DNA of 53,179 bases, from contig MGVS01000003.1 of assembly GCA_001800605.1 (NCBI GenBank), forward strand, positions 4,920-58,098, given 5' to 3'. Shown here piece after piece: positions 24,725 to 33,026 of the stretch. How positions within the stretch are numbered: position 1 is the first letter of the stretch; each line of letters begins with the position of its first letter. Both the position numbers and the translations under genes were made by a program. This DNA is from Elusimicrobia bacterium RIFOXYD2_FULL_34_15. Lineage in GTDB: Bacteria > Elusimicrobiota > UBA8919. The notes beneath the pieces were generated by a model that made no database searches, was not told the DNA's origin, and saw nothing but the letters and a program-made list of their open reading frames with translations.

Positions 24725-25771
24725 ATGGTTAAAGAAAAGCTTAAAGATATAAAAAAAGAATATCAAGAGATAGAAAATTCACTATCTAATCCCGCAATAG
24801 TTTCTGACACTCAACGTTTGAGAGATTTGACAAAGCGCAGAAAGGAAATCTTTCCAATTATTGAAAAATTTAATAATTATGAGAAAGTTGAACAAGAGAT
24901 TTTACATATTAATGAAATAATTAAAACAGATGATTTAGAAATGGTTGAGCTTGCAAAATCTGAACTAAATGATTTGAAAGAAAAGAGAAATAAATTGGAA
25001 AGTGATTTAGAAGAATTATTAAAAGTCAAAGATCCACTCGACAAAAAAGATGTTATAATTGAAATTCGTGCTGCTGCCGGCGGTGATGAATCAGCGCTAT
25101 TTGTAGCTGAACTCCACAGAATGTACGACCGTTATGCTCAACAAAAGGGTTTAAAAACAGAAATTTTGGAAGTTAGTCCCACGGGTATAGGCGGAATTAA
25201 AGAAATTGTTTTTACGGTTGAAGGAGAAAATGCATATAGTTTTTTTAAGTATGAAAGCGGTACTCATAGAGTTCAGCGGGTTCCAAAAACAGAAGCTTCA
25301 GGCAGAATACATACTTCTACAATAACCGTAGCTGTATTAGTAGAGCCTGACGATGTAGAATTTAAAATAAATCCAAATGATTTAAAAATAGATACCTATC
25401 GCGCAGGCGGCCATGGAGGACAATATCTTCAAAAAACAGATTCAGCAGTAAGAATTACCCATATTCCTACCAACGTTGTCGTTGCATGCCAGGATGAAAG
25501 GTCTCAATTAAAAAACAAACTTAAAGCTATGAAAATATTAAAAGCCAGGATTTATGATATGATTAAACAACAGCAGCAGCAAAAAATCGCTCAGGACAGA
25601 AAAAAACAAGTGGGTACCGGCGATAGAAGCGAAAAAATAAGGACTTATAATTTTCCACAGGATAGAATAACAGATCATCGCATCAATGAAAATTTTCACA
25701 ATATTCAAAATATATTTGACGGTAATTTAGACGATATAGTAAATGCTTTTAAAAAATTAGATTTATTATGA
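24725..25771 (+). CDS. prfA: Peptide chain release factor 1
   Basis: A 348-residue release factor. The catalytic GGQ motif is in RAGGHGGQYLQKTDSA; the stop-codon recognition tripeptide region reads RVPKTEASGRIHTS, with a P-x-T pattern that marks RF1 (UAA/UAG) rather than RF2. The N-terminal coiled coil and the PCRF region (AAGGDESALF) are present. Gene order prfA-prmC-murA after rpmE is common in bacteria. The prmC start overlaps its stop by four bases, fitting the fact that PrmC methylates the Gln of the GGQ motif. Confidence 0.96.
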   Translation: MVKEKLKDIKKEYQEIENSLSNPAIVSDTQRLRDLTKRRKEIFPIIEKFNNYEKVEQEILHINEIIKTDDLEMVELAKSELNDLKEKRNKLESDLEELLKVKDPLDKKDVIIEIRAAAGGDESALFVAELHRMYDRYAQQKGLKTEILEVSPTGIGGIKEIVFTVEGENAYSFFKYESGTHRVQRVPKTEASGRIHTSTITVAVLVEPDDVEFKINPNDLKIDTYRAGGHGGQYLQKTDSAVRITHIPTNVVVACQDERSQLKNKLKAMKILKARIYDMIKQQQQQKIAQDRKKQVGTGDRSEKIRTYNFPQDRITDHRINENFHNIQNIFDGNLDDIVNAFKKLDLL

Positions 25772-26610
25772 ACTCATTTGAACTTTTAAATTGGGGCAAA
25801 TCAACCCTTGGTAGCAAATACGGTTTTGATACAAAGGTGATTTTGGCGCATTGTCTTAATATAAAGATTAATGATGTTTATATTTATTCTGGAGAAATTA
25901 AACCACAAAAAAGTAAATTGTACAAAAAATTAATCAATGCCAGAAAGCAATTTATACCGACTGAATATTTAACCGGTGATACGGAATTTATGGGTTTAAA
26001 ATATTTTGTCAATAAAAATGTTTTAATACCAAGGCAAGAAACGGAAATATTAGTTCAGGAAGCTATAAAACTTGTAAAAAATAACAAAAAATCAATTAAT
26101 ATTCTTGATATAGGAACAGGCTCAGGAAATATTGGTATTTCAATTGCAAAGTACTTAAAAAATGTAAATATTATAGCGATTGATATTTCTGAAGAAGCTA
26201 TTAAGGTTGCAATAAAAAATGCAAAAATAAATAGAATTCAAAGCAAAATAAAATTTATCAAAAGTGACCTATTTAATTTCACTGCAAACTACAAAAATGC
26301 AAAATTTGACCTAATAATTTCAAATCCGCCATATATTAAAACAAATGAAATAAATAGATTACAAAAGGAAATTTTAAATGAGCCTAGAATTGCATTAGAC
26401 GGCGGAAAAGACGGTTTAAAATTTTATAATAGTATTATTCCGGAAAGTAGAAGATATCTTAATAAAAATGGATATTTAATGCTTGAAATTGGGTATCATC
26501 ATTCAAAGCAAATAAAAAAAACAATGGAAGCTAACGGTTATAAAAATATCAATATTTTAAAGGATTATTTAAGGCAAGAAAGAGTAGCTTATGGACAAAA
26601 TCATAATTAA
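25768..26610 (+). CDS. prmC: Release factor glutamine methyltransferase
   Basis: A 280-residue SAM-dependent methyltransferase that modifies the GGQ glutamine of release factors. The SAM-binding motif I is ILDIGTGSGNIGISIA and the catalytic NPPY is in ISNPPYIKTNE. The N-terminal helical domain is shorter than average but recognisable (EYLTGDTEFMGLKYFV and VLIPRQETE). It overlaps prfA by four bases and murA by 20 bases, so the three genes form one unit. Confidence 0.95.
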   Translation: MNSFELLNWGKSTLGSKYGFDTKVILAHCLNIKINDVYIYSGEIKPQKSKLYKKLINARKQFIPTEYLTGDTEFMGLKYFVNKNVLIPRQETEILVQEAIKLVKNNKKSINILDIGTGSGNIGISIAKYLKNVNIIAIDISEEAIKVAIKNAKINRIQSKIKFIKSDLFNFTANYKNAKFDLIISNPPYIKTNEINRLQKEILNEPRIALDGGKDGLKFYNSIIPESRRYLNKNGYLMLEIGYHHSKQIKKTMEANGYKNINILKDYLRQERVAYGQNHN

Positions 26611-27865
26611 TGGCGGTAAAAAGCTTAAAGGTGAAGTAAAAATAAGTGGCTCAAAAAATGCTGCTTTACCTATACTAATTGCTACATTACTAACAGATGA
26701 TAAATGTACAATAAAAAATGTTCCGGATCTTGAAGATATTAATACTGTTATAGCCCTACTTAGGCATCTTGGAAAAAAAATACACAGAAAGGAAGATATC
26801 ATTACAGTTTCTGCTGATAAAAATATTAGATCAGATGCTCCGTATGAATTGGTATGTAAAATGCGGGCATCAGTTCTTGTAGCAGGTCCGCTTCTGGCAA
26901 GATTTAAAAAAGCTGATATATCACTCCCCGGCGGATGTGCTATTGGATTAAGACCAATTAATATACATCTGGATGGATTCAAAAGACTTGGTGCAAAATA
27001 TAAGATTAATAAAGGTGATGTTTTTTTAAAAGCTTCAAAATTAAAAGCCTCTAAAATTATACTTGATTTTCCTTCTGTGGGTGCTACGGAGAATTTATTA
27101 ATGACATCAACTCTTGTAGAAGGGGAAACTATAATTGAAAATGCTGCAATCGAACCTGAAATAGCAGACTTAGTAAATTTTTTAATTAATTGCGGAGCAA
27201 AAATTTCGGGAATCGGAACAAGTAAATTAAAAGTATTTGGCGTTAAGAAGTTAAAAGGTTGTACTTATACTGTAATGTCAGATAGAATAGAAACAGGTAC
27301 ATACATTATTTCTTCAGCAATAACAAATGGCGATATAAAAATAATTGGCTCTATAATGGAACATAATGAGTCATTAATTGAAAAAATTAGAGTAGCTGGT
27401 GCAAAAGTAAGTAGGAAAAATGGTTCTTTAAAAATTAAAGGATCAGGAAAAATTAAAAGTATTGATGTCGAAACGCAGGTTTTCCCGGGTTTTCCTACAG
27501 ATTTACAACCATTATGGATGACTTTAATGACTGTATCGAGAGGTGAATCGGTTATAACTGAAACCGTCTTTGAAAATAGATTACGAACAGTCGCTGAATT
27601 GATAAGAATGGGAGCGGATATAAAAATAAAAGGCAGTTCTGCGTTTGTAAAAGGAGTTAAAAATTTAACCGGAACAAAAGTTGTAGCATCGGATTTGAGA
27701 TCAGCAGCTGCATTAATATTAGCAGGTCTAGCAGCTAAAGGTAAAACAGAAATAACCGGACTTGAGCATTTATATCGCGGATACGAAAATATCGTAGGTA
27801 AACTTAAAAATTTAGGTGCGGATATTAAACTGATAAAAAAGCAACGCGTAATGAGTAACGGGTAA
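26591..27865 (+). CDS. murA: UDP-N-acetylglucosamine 1-carboxyvinyltransferase
   Basis: A 424-residue enzyme that adds enolpyruvate to UDP-GlcNAc, the first committed step of peptidoglycan synthesis. The start motif KIIINGGKKLKGEVKISGSK and the loop SLPGGCAIGLRPINIH are typical; the catalytic Cys in GGCAIG is present (fosfomycin targets this Cys in the family). Repeated inside-out alpha/beta motifs cover the rest. It overlaps prmC by 20 bases. The last residues RVMSNG are encoded by GTAATGA/GTAACGG heptamers, beyond the usual end of the protein. Confidence 0.96.
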   Translation: MDKIIINGGKKLKGEVKISGSKNAALPILIATLLTDDKCTIKNVPDLEDINTVIALLRHLGKKIHRKEDIITVSADKNIRSDAPYELVCKMRASVLVAGPLLARFKKADISLPGGCAIGLRPINIHLDGFKRLGAKYKINKGDVFLKASKLKASKIILDFPSVGATENLLMTSTLVEGETIIENAAIEPEIADLVNFLINCGAKISGIGTSKLKVFGVKKLKGCTYTVMSDRIETGTYIISSAITNGDIKIIGSIMEHNESLIEKIRVAGAKVSRKNGSLKIKGSGKIKSIDVETQVFPGFPTDLQPLWMTLMTVSRGESVITETVFENRLRTVAELIRMGADIKIKGSSAFVKGVKNLTGTKVVASDLRSAAALILAGLAAKGKTEITGLEHLYRGYENIVGKLKNLGADIKLIKKQRVMSNG

Positions 27866-27915
27866 TGCTTGCCCGCCGAAGACCTAGTGGCGGGGGTAAC
27901 GAGTAACGTGTAATT
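27843..27915 (+). repeat. Heptamer array interrupted by a CCCGCC palindrome
   Basis: GCAACGC, GTAATGA, GTAACGG, GTAATGC, then a CCCGCC/GGCGGG hairpin (27872-27895), then GTAACGA, GTAACGT, GTAATTA. The heptamers keep the same direction on both sides, so the palindrome looks inserted into the array. The left part is the murA 3' end. Confidence 0.7.
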
Positions 27916-27968
27916 AGAAGAAGATAAAATCAATCTGATTTTAAAATCTGTTTAATCAAGAATTTGTA

Positions 27969-27996
27969 TTGATAAATGCCTAAAATTTTATATAAT
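27969..27996 (+). promoter_or_regulatory. Sigma-70-like promoter at hisD
   Basis: TTGATA (27969-27974) and TATAAT (27991-27996) with a 16-base spacer. The expected transcription start coincides with the hisD ATG at 28003, so the message would be leaderless; no Shine-Dalgarno sequence is seen. Confidence 0.5.
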
Positions 27997-28002
27997 TAAT
28001 TT

Positions 28003-29166
28003 ATGAACAAAATAGTAAGTAATATAATAGAAAAAGTTAAAACAAATGGTGATTCTGCCATTACTTTTTTTACAGAAAAATATGATGGATTAAAACTACT
28101 GCCAAAAAATTTTAAAGTATCAGATAATGAAATTCTATCGGCTTTTAAGAGTGTTGATAAAAATTTCTTAAATTCCATTATTTTAGCTAAAGAAAATATT
28201 GAAGTTTTTCAAAATAAAATCTTTCCTAAATCTACAATAATTAAGAAAAGTGGAATTGTTTTAAAACACATTTTTAAACCTTTAGATTCGGTTGGAATTT
28301 ATATTCCCGGTGGAAGGTTTTCGTATCCATCGACAATCTTAATGACTGCTATTCCTGCAAAGATTGCAGGTGTTAAGAAAATTATTATTACCACTCCTTT
28401 TAAAAATTTAAGTAATGAGGTTTTAGCGACTGCAAAAATATGCGGTGTGAATGAGATATACCGTATCGGCGGAGCACAGGCAATAGCATCATTGGCTTAT
28501 GGAACGGAGACTATTCCTAAAGTCGATAAAATAGTAGGACCGGGTAATGCATACGTTACAGAAGCAAAGAAACAGGTTTATGGTGATGTTGGTATTGATA
28601 TGTTAGCTGGTCCAAGCGAAATTCTTATAATAGCAGATGAATCAGTAAAAATGCAGTTTATAACTGAAGATTTGAAAGCGCAGTGTGAACATGATAAAAA
28701 TTCAAAAGCCGTGTTAATATCTATGTCTAAAAGATTAACTAAAACAATTAAAAAAAATATTTCTTTATTCAAAAAACAAATAAAAATAATAAATGTAGAT
28801 AGTATTGTTCAGGCAATCAAGATTGCTAATCAGATTGCTCCGGAACATCTCGAAATAATGACCAAAAATCCTCAATATATAGCAGATAAAGTTAAAAATG
28901 CCGGAGCAGTATTTATAGGAAATTATTCACCGGTTGCACTTGGTGATTATTTTGCAGGACCAAGCCATGTTCTTCCAACTGGCAGAAATGCAAGGTTTTC
29001 TTCGGGATTATCCGTATATGATTTTCTTAAATCTTCATCTTATATTCATTATAAAAAATCAGCATTAAAAAAATCTGCTAGCTCAATAATTAAATTAGCT
29101 AATACCGAAGGATTGTCTAAACATGCCGAATCTATTAAAGTCAGGGTTAATGACAGTAACGGGTAA
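28003..29166 (+). CDS. hisD: Histidinol dehydrogenase
   Basis: A 387-residue enzyme that oxidises L-histidinol to histidine in the last two steps. It is some 40 residues shorter than typical at the N-terminus; an in-frame stop (27997-27999) shows this is real. The active-site signature is intact: GPGNAYVTEAKKQV, GPSEILIIAD, the zinc/catalytic residues in QCEHD, APEHLEI and GPSHVLPT. It heads the his genes, with a probable promoter immediately before it. The C-terminal tail NDSNG and the stop come from a GTAACGG heptamer. Confidence 0.96.
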   Translation: MNKIVSNIIEKVKTNGDSAITFFTEKYDGLKLLPKNFKVSDNEILSAFKSVDKNFLNSIILAKENIEVFQNKIFPKSTIIKKSGIVLKHIFKPLDSVGIYIPGGRFSYPSTILMTAIPAKIAGVKKIIITTPFKNLSNEVLATAKICGVNEIYRIGGAQAIASLAYGTETIPKVDKIVGPGNAYVTEAKKQVYGDVGIDMLAGPSEILIIADESVKMQFITEDLKAQCEHDKNSKAVLISMSKRLTKTIKKNISLFKKQIKIINVDSIVQAIKIANQIAPEHLEIMTKNPQYIADKVKNAGAVFIGNYSPVALGDYFAGPSHVLPTGRNARFSSGLSVYDFLKSSSYIHYKKSALKKSASSIIKLANTEGLSKHAESIKVRVNDSNG

Positions 29167-29180
29167 TAGGTAATAAATAA
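29156..29180 (+). repeat. Short heptamer array at the hisD end
   Basis: GTAACGG, GTAATAG, GTAATAA; the first unit provides the last hisD codons and its stop. Confidence 0.6.
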
Positions 29181-29225
29181 AAAAGAAGTTTTAGTATATA
29201 AATATAAAACTACAATTTTTAATTT

Positions 29226-29268
29226 TGCCTGCCTGACTATATCAGGTAGGCAGGCATTTTTAATTTTT
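29226..29268 (+). terminator. Intrinsic terminator or attenuator between hisD and hisB
   Basis: TGCCTGCCT (29226-29234) pairs with AGGCAGGCA (29248-29256), followed by TTTTTAATTTTTAA. An alternative inner pair CCTGA/TCAGG exists. Position only 23 bases before the hisB start makes attenuation of the his genes possible. Confidence 0.55.
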
Positions 29269-29281
29269 AATTGTTTTGTTT

Positions 29282-29286
29282 GGAGG
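29282..29286 (+). promoter_or_regulatory. Shine-Dalgarno sequence deciding the hisB start
   Basis: GGAGG lies four to five bases before GTG 29291. An in-frame TTG at 29276 would put this site inside the coding region, so GTG is preferred. Confidence 0.7.
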
Positions 29287-29290
29287 ACAC

Positions 29291-29869
29291 GTGAGAAAAG
29301 CGGATATCAAAAGAAAAACTGCAGAAACAGATATAAAACTTTCTTTAAATCTTGATGGTAGCGGAAGATATAAAATAAAAACAACAATACCTTTTATTGA
29401 TCATATGTTATCACTTTTTTCTAAACATTCTTTGATAAATTTAGAAATTAGTGCAAAGGGTGACACCGAAGTTGATTATCATCATCTTGTCGAAGATTTA
29501 GGAATAGTTTTAGGCGAAGCAATTAAAAAATCGCTTGGTAAAAAAATAGGAATATCAAGATACGGAAATTTTTTACTTCCAATGGATGAGGCTTTGAGTT
29601 ATGTGGCAATTGATTTATCCGGAAGACCGTATCTTTCATTTGATGTTAAGTTTAATAATTCTGTTGATTTTGACTATACTTTACTTGAAGAATTTTTCAG
29701 AGCAGTAGCTAATGCCAGCGGTATGAATCTTCATATTAAGAATCATACCGGTAAAAATAACCATCATATAGCTGAATCAATTTTTAAAGGGTTCGCAAAA
29801 GCAGTAAAAAATGCAGTAGAAATAGATAAAAAAGTTAAAGGGATTCCCTCAACAAAGAAAAAACTATGA
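29291..29869 (+). CDS. hisB: Imidazoleglycerol-phosphate dehydratase
   Basis: A 192-residue enzyme (from the GTG start) that dehydrates IGP to imidazole acetol phosphate. The N-terminus RKADIKRKTAETDI is typical of the family; metal-binding motifs DYHHLVEDLGI and NNHHIAESIFKGFA are complete. It is the monofunctional form without the histidinol-phosphatase domain of enterobacteria. The hisH start overlaps its stop by four bases. Confidence 0.95.
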   Translation: MRKADIKRKTAETDIKLSLNLDGSGRYKIKTTIPFIDHMLSLFSKHSLINLEISAKGDTEVDYHHLVEDLGIVLGEAIKKSLGKKIGISRYGNFLLPMDEALSYVAIDLSGRPYLSFDVKFNNSVDFDYTLLEEFFRAVANASGMNLHIKNHTGKNNHHIAESIFKGFAKAVKNAVEIDKKVKGIPSTKKKL

Positions 29870-30516
29870 TTACTATTGTTGATTATGGAATGGGCAATTT
29901 AAGAAGCGTTCAAAAAGCATTTGAATATATTGGTAAAAAAGCAGTTGTTACTTCAAATAAAAAAAGCATATTAAATTCATCGCTTATTGTAGTTCCGGGC
30001 GTCGGTTCTTTTGATGCAGCGATGAACAATCTTAAAAAATTAAAACTTGTAGAAGTTATTAAAAAAGTAATTTCTGAAGGTAAGCCTTATTTAGGTCTTT
30101 GTCTTGGTTTACAGATATTGTTTGAATGCAGCGAAGAAGGTAATTCCAGGGGATTAGAAATGCTAAGGGGTAAAGTAGAAAAGTTCAATTTTAGAAATAA
30201 TTTAAAAATTCCGCATATGGGATGGAACAATATTAAGTTAAAAGTTCCCGCCACTAAACCGTTGGCGGGTCCGCCGAAGTCTCAGTGGCGGAAAATTTTT
30301 AATGGTATTGAAGACAACTCGTATTTTTATTTTGTGCACTCTTATTGCGTTAAACCCAAAGATAAAAGAATAATTTCTACAACTACTGATTATGGCATAA
30401 ATTTTGCTTCGTCAATATTTTATAAAAATATATTTGCAACGCAATTCCATCCCGAAAAAAGTCAGAAAAATGGATTGAGGTTATTAAAAAATTATGTTAA
30501 TTATACCGGCAATTGA
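29866..30516 (+). CDS. hisH: Imidazole glycerol phosphate synthase, glutaminase subunit, with palindrome insertion
   Basis: A 216-residue class I glutaminase that feeds ammonia to HisF. The oxyanion/nucleophile motif is YLGLCLGLQILFE (Cys in the GLCLG turn) and the His-Glu pair is in TQFHPEKSQ. Between PHMGWNNIKL and FNGIEDNSYFYFVHSY the family normally has only a few residues; here about 16 extra residues (VPATKPLAGPPKSQWRK) are encoded by a CCGCCACTAA-type palindrome at 30245-30294 that is otherwise intergenic. The frame is kept and the catalytic triad is untouched, so the enzyme may be active. It overlaps hisA by 23 bases. Confidence 0.93.
   Translation: MITIVDYGMGNLRSVQKAFEYIGKKAVVTSNKKSILNSSLIVVPGVGSFDAAMNNLKKLKLVEVIKKVISEGKPYLGLCLGLQILFECSEEGNSRGLEMLRGKVEKFNFRNNLKIPHMGWNNIKLKVPATKPLAGPPKSQWRKIFNGIEDNSYFYFVHSYCVKPKDKRIISTTTDYGINFASSIFYKNIFATQFHPEKSQKNGLRLLKNYVNYTGN
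30245..30294 (+). repeat. CCGCCACTAA-type palindrome inside hisH
   Basis: TTCCCGCCACTAAACC on the left pairs with CTCAGTGGCGGAA on the right, and TTGGCGGG/TCCGCC forms the inner stem, the same design as the intergenic copies at 13708, 15431 and 39513. Confidence 0.75.
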
Positions 30517-31219
30517 TATTCGCGGCGGTAACTGTGTAATGTTGACCCAGGGCAAACTTGAAGCGGAAACAGTTTATTCGAAAGATCCTGCTTTTATCGC
30601 AAAAATGTTTCAAGCTAAAGGAGCAAAACGCATTCATATAGTTGATTTAGACGGTGCATTTTCCGGATCTCCGCAAAATATCGCTGTAATAGAAAAAATA
30701 AGGCAGGCTGTTACTGTTGAGATTGAGTTTGGTGGTGGAGTAAGAAAAATTGAAACTATTGAAAAAATGTTAAATATCGGCATAGATAAAATAATTATCG
30801 GTACCGTAGCGGTATTTAATCCTGATGTCGTAAAAGAAGCGGTTAAAAAATTTAAAGATAAAATTATTATTGCAATTGATGTTTTTGACGATAAAATTGC
30901 AATTGGCGGCTGGAAAGAGGTAACACAATATAATGCTTTGGAATTTGCAAAAAATATGAAAGAAATTGGTATTACAGAAATCATCACTACAGATGTAATG
31001 CGTGACGGTATGATGGAAGGTCCAAATATAGAAGGAATTAAAAGGATTTGCAAGAGTGGTGTATCCGTTATTGCATCAGGGGGTGTTTCTAGATTAGAAG
31101 ATGTAGAGAAAATAGCATCATTAGAAAAGTTAGGTGTTTCAGGAATGATAATCGGAAAGGCACTATATAATGATTCAATTAAACTTGAAGATGCAATAAA
31201 AATATGCCTGCCCCGTTAG
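30494..31219 (+). CDS. hisA: Phosphoribosylformimino-5-aminoimidazole carboxamide ribotide isomerase
   Basis: A 241-residue TIM barrel that opens the ProFAR ring by an Amadori rearrangement. The catalytic Asp is in IPAIDIRGG, the second in [14 protein letters not shown], and phosphate sites are GGGVRK and ASGGVS. Length is normal. It overlaps hisH by 23 bases and precedes hisF by 10 bases. Confidence 0.96.
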   Translation: MLIIPAIDIRGGNCVMLTQGKLEAETVYSKDPAFIAKMFQAKGAKRIHIVDLDGAFSGSPQNIAVIEKIRQAVTVEIEFGGGVRKIETIEKMLNIGIDKIIIGTVAVFNPDVVKEAVKKFKDKIIIAIDVFDDKIAIGGWKEVTQYNALEFAKNMKEIGITEIITTDVMRDGMMEGPNIEGIKRICKSGVSVIASGGVSRLEDVEKIASLEKLGVSGMIIGKALYNDSIKLEDAIKICLPR

Positions 31220-31229
31220 AAATATTAAT

Positions 31230-32066
31230 ATGAAAAAAAAGTCTAAATATTTAACTGGGCTAACAAAAAGAATAATACCGTGTTTGGATGTTGATAAAGG
31301 CAGGGTAGTAAAAGGTACTAAATTTATAAACCTGCGTGATGCAGGGGATCCTGTAGCGGTTGCAAAGAGGTATGATACTGAAGGTGCTGATGAAATCGTT
31401 TTTTTGGATATAACTGCATCTCACGAAAAAAGAAAAACAATATTCGAAGTAGTAGAAAAGACTGCTGAAAATGTTTTTATGCCTCTTACTGTTGGAGGTG
31501 GAATAAGAACTTTGGACGATATTAGAAATATGTTAAAAGCCGGAGCAGATAAAGTATCTATCAATACTTCAGCAGTAGAAAATCCAAATTTTGTTAAAAT
31601 TGCGGCAGAAAAGTATGGTACACAATGTATAGTGGTGGCTATAGATGCCAAGAGAGTACAGTACACAGGATACAGTATACAGGATACAGTACACAATAAA
31701 CAGATAAAATATAAACCAAGATGGGAAGTCTATACGTATGGAGGCCGAAGGGCTACAAAAATCGACGCGATTGAGTGGGCAAAAAAAATTGAAAAATATG
31801 GTGCTGGAGAAATTCTTTTAACAAGCATGGATAAGGACGGAACTAAAGACGGATATGATATTGGTTTAACTTCTGCAATATCATCCGCGGTAAATATTCC
31901 GGTAATAGCATCCGGCGGTGCAGGCGAAATGGAGCATTTTTATGATGCGTTTGAAAAAGGCGGGGCAGATGCTGCGCTAGCTGCATCTCTTTTCCACTTC
32001 AAAGAATTAAAAATTAAAGATTTGAAAGAATATCTTATTAGAAAAGGGGTAAAGATTAGATGTTAA
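31230..32066 (+). CDS. hisF: Imidazole glycerol phosphate synthase, cyclase subunit, with heptamer-array insertion
   Basis: A 278-residue TIM barrel, some 20-25 residues longer than usual. It makes IGP and AICAR using ammonia from HisH. Catalytic Asp residues are in [15 protein letters not shown] and [14 protein letters not shown]; phosphate sites GGGIRT and [11 protein letters not shown] are intact. The extra length lies after VVAIDAKRV, where the family goes almost directly to the W/F-EV(Y/F)T strand: residues [14 protein letters not shown] are encoded by seven heptamers (31655-31703). The insertion is in a loop after strand five near the HisH face or opposite edge, so folding may be tolerated. 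The hisI start overlaps its end by seven bases. Confidence 0.95.
   Translation: MKKKSKYLTGLTKRIIPCLDVDKGRVVKGTKFINLRDAGDPVAVAKRYDTEGADEIVFLDITASHEKRKTIFEVVEKTAENVFMPLTVGGGIRTLDDIRNMLKAGADKVSINTSAVENPNFVKIAAEKYGTQCIVVAIDAKRVQYTGYSIQDTVHNKQIKYKPRWEVYTYGGRRATKIDAIEWAKKIEKYGAGEILLTSMDKDGTKDGYDIGLTSAISSAVNIPVIASGGAGEMEHFYDAFEKGGADAALAASLFHFKELKIKDLKEYLIRKGVKIRC
31655..31703 (+). repeat. Seven-unit heptamer array inside hisF
   Basis: AGTACAG, TACACAG, GATACAG, TATACAG, GATACAG, TACACAA, TAAACAG: seven contiguous units, 49 bases. The same unit type forms the intergenic arrays at 3766-3814 and 32421-32510. Confidence 0.8.
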
Positions 32067-32422
32067 AATTAAAATTCGATAAAAACGGTTTAATACCGGC
32101 AATAATTCAAGATGAAAAAACTAAAAAAATACTTATGCTTGCGTATATGAATAATGAGTCATTTAAAAAAACACTCAAAACTAAAAAAACCTGGTTTTAT
32201 TCACGCAGCAGAAAAAAACTATGGATGAAAGGTGAAAAATCAGGAAATATTCAAAAAGTAAGTAAAATATTTGTAGATTGCGATTTAGATACTCTTTTAA
32301 TTTTAGTTGAACCAAGAGGTCCTGCATGTCACGAAGGTTATAATTCTTGTTTTTATAGGACAGAAAAATGTAAAATTACTGAAAAAAGAATTTTTGACCC
32401 TAAGAAAGTATATAGCAGATAG
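32060..32422 (+). CDS. hisI: Phosphoribosyl-AMP cyclohydrolase
   Basis: A 120-residue enzyme that opens the adenine ring of PR-AMP. The motifs [29 protein letters not shown], the metal-binding DCDLDTLL and the Cys-containing [13 protein letters not shown] are all present. It lacks a fused HisE pyrophosphohydrolase, so hisE must lie elsewhere, as must hisG and hisC. It is the last his gene here. Confidence 0.95.
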   Translation: MLKLKFDKNGLIPAIIQDEKTKKILMLAYMNNESFKKTLKTKKTWFYSRSRKKLWMKGEKSGNIQKVSKIFVDCDLDTLLILVEPRGPACHEGYNSCFYRTEKCKITEKRIFDPKKVYSR

Positions 32423-32510
32423 TATACAGGATACAGCACACAGTATACAGCTATAGTTTTAGACTTATTCTTTACTTTAACTGTATTCCGTATCCTGTGT
32501 ACTGTGTACC
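32421..32510 (+). repeat. Inverted heptamer array before lepB
   Basis: Left arm AGTATAC, AGGATAC, AGCACAC, AGTATAC, AG (32421-32450); right arm CTGTATTCCGTATCCTGTGT and ACTGTGTACC (32481-32510), its reverse complement in pattern. An A/T-rich spacer of about 30 bases separates them. Confidence 0.75.
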
Positions 32511-32520
32511 GTTTTTTAAT

Positions 32521-33024
32521 ATGCGTATTTTTAAACTTGTATTATTAGCAGCTATAATAACAATATTTGTAAGAACTTTTGTGTTTGAAGGTATTTATAT
32601 AGCATCAGATTCAATGTTACCTACACTGCAAGTTGATGATCATTTCTTTGTAGATAAAATTACTTATAAATTTCGATCGCCGAAAAAAGGCGAAATAGTT
32701 GTATTAAAATCACCGGTAACCGAAGAAAAGGATTTAGTTAAAAGAATTATCGCAGTTGGTGGCGATGTTGTTACAATAGATAATAAAGATGTTTATGTAA
32801 ATGATAAAAAATTAATCGAGTCATATGTAAGACATTCAAGACCTGATGAGATTTTAAAAGGTGATAAAATAGCCGATTTAAAAGTGCCTGAAAATGATTT
32901 CTTTGTTTTGGGGGATAACCGCGATGAATCAAATGATTCCAGGGACTGGATTGATAAAAAAACCGAACGACATATTTATTTTGTACATAGAAATTATATA
33001 AAAGGAAAAATAATTAGGTTTTAA
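32521..33024 (+). CDS. lepB: Signal peptidase I
   Basis: A 167-residue type I signal peptidase (from the ATG 32521; an in-frame GTG at 32497 lies in the heptamer array). One membrane helix (about residues 5-22) is followed by the catalytic Ser31 in SDSMLPTL and the general base Lys74 in VKRIIAVGGD. Box D GDNRDESNDSRDW is complete. It is a short form, like those of Gram-positives and cyanobacteria, without the second membrane helix of E. coli. It processes the many secreted proteins seen here. Confidence 0.93.
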   Translation: MRIFKLVLLAAIITIFVRTFVFEGIYIASDSMLPTLQVDDHFFVDKITYKFRSPKKGEIVVLKSPVTEEKDLVKRIIAVGGDVVTIDNKDVYVNDKKLIESYVRHSRPDEILKGDKIADLKVPENDFFVLGDNRDESNDSRDWIDKKTERHIYFVHRNYIKGKIIRF

Positions 33025-33026
33025 CT

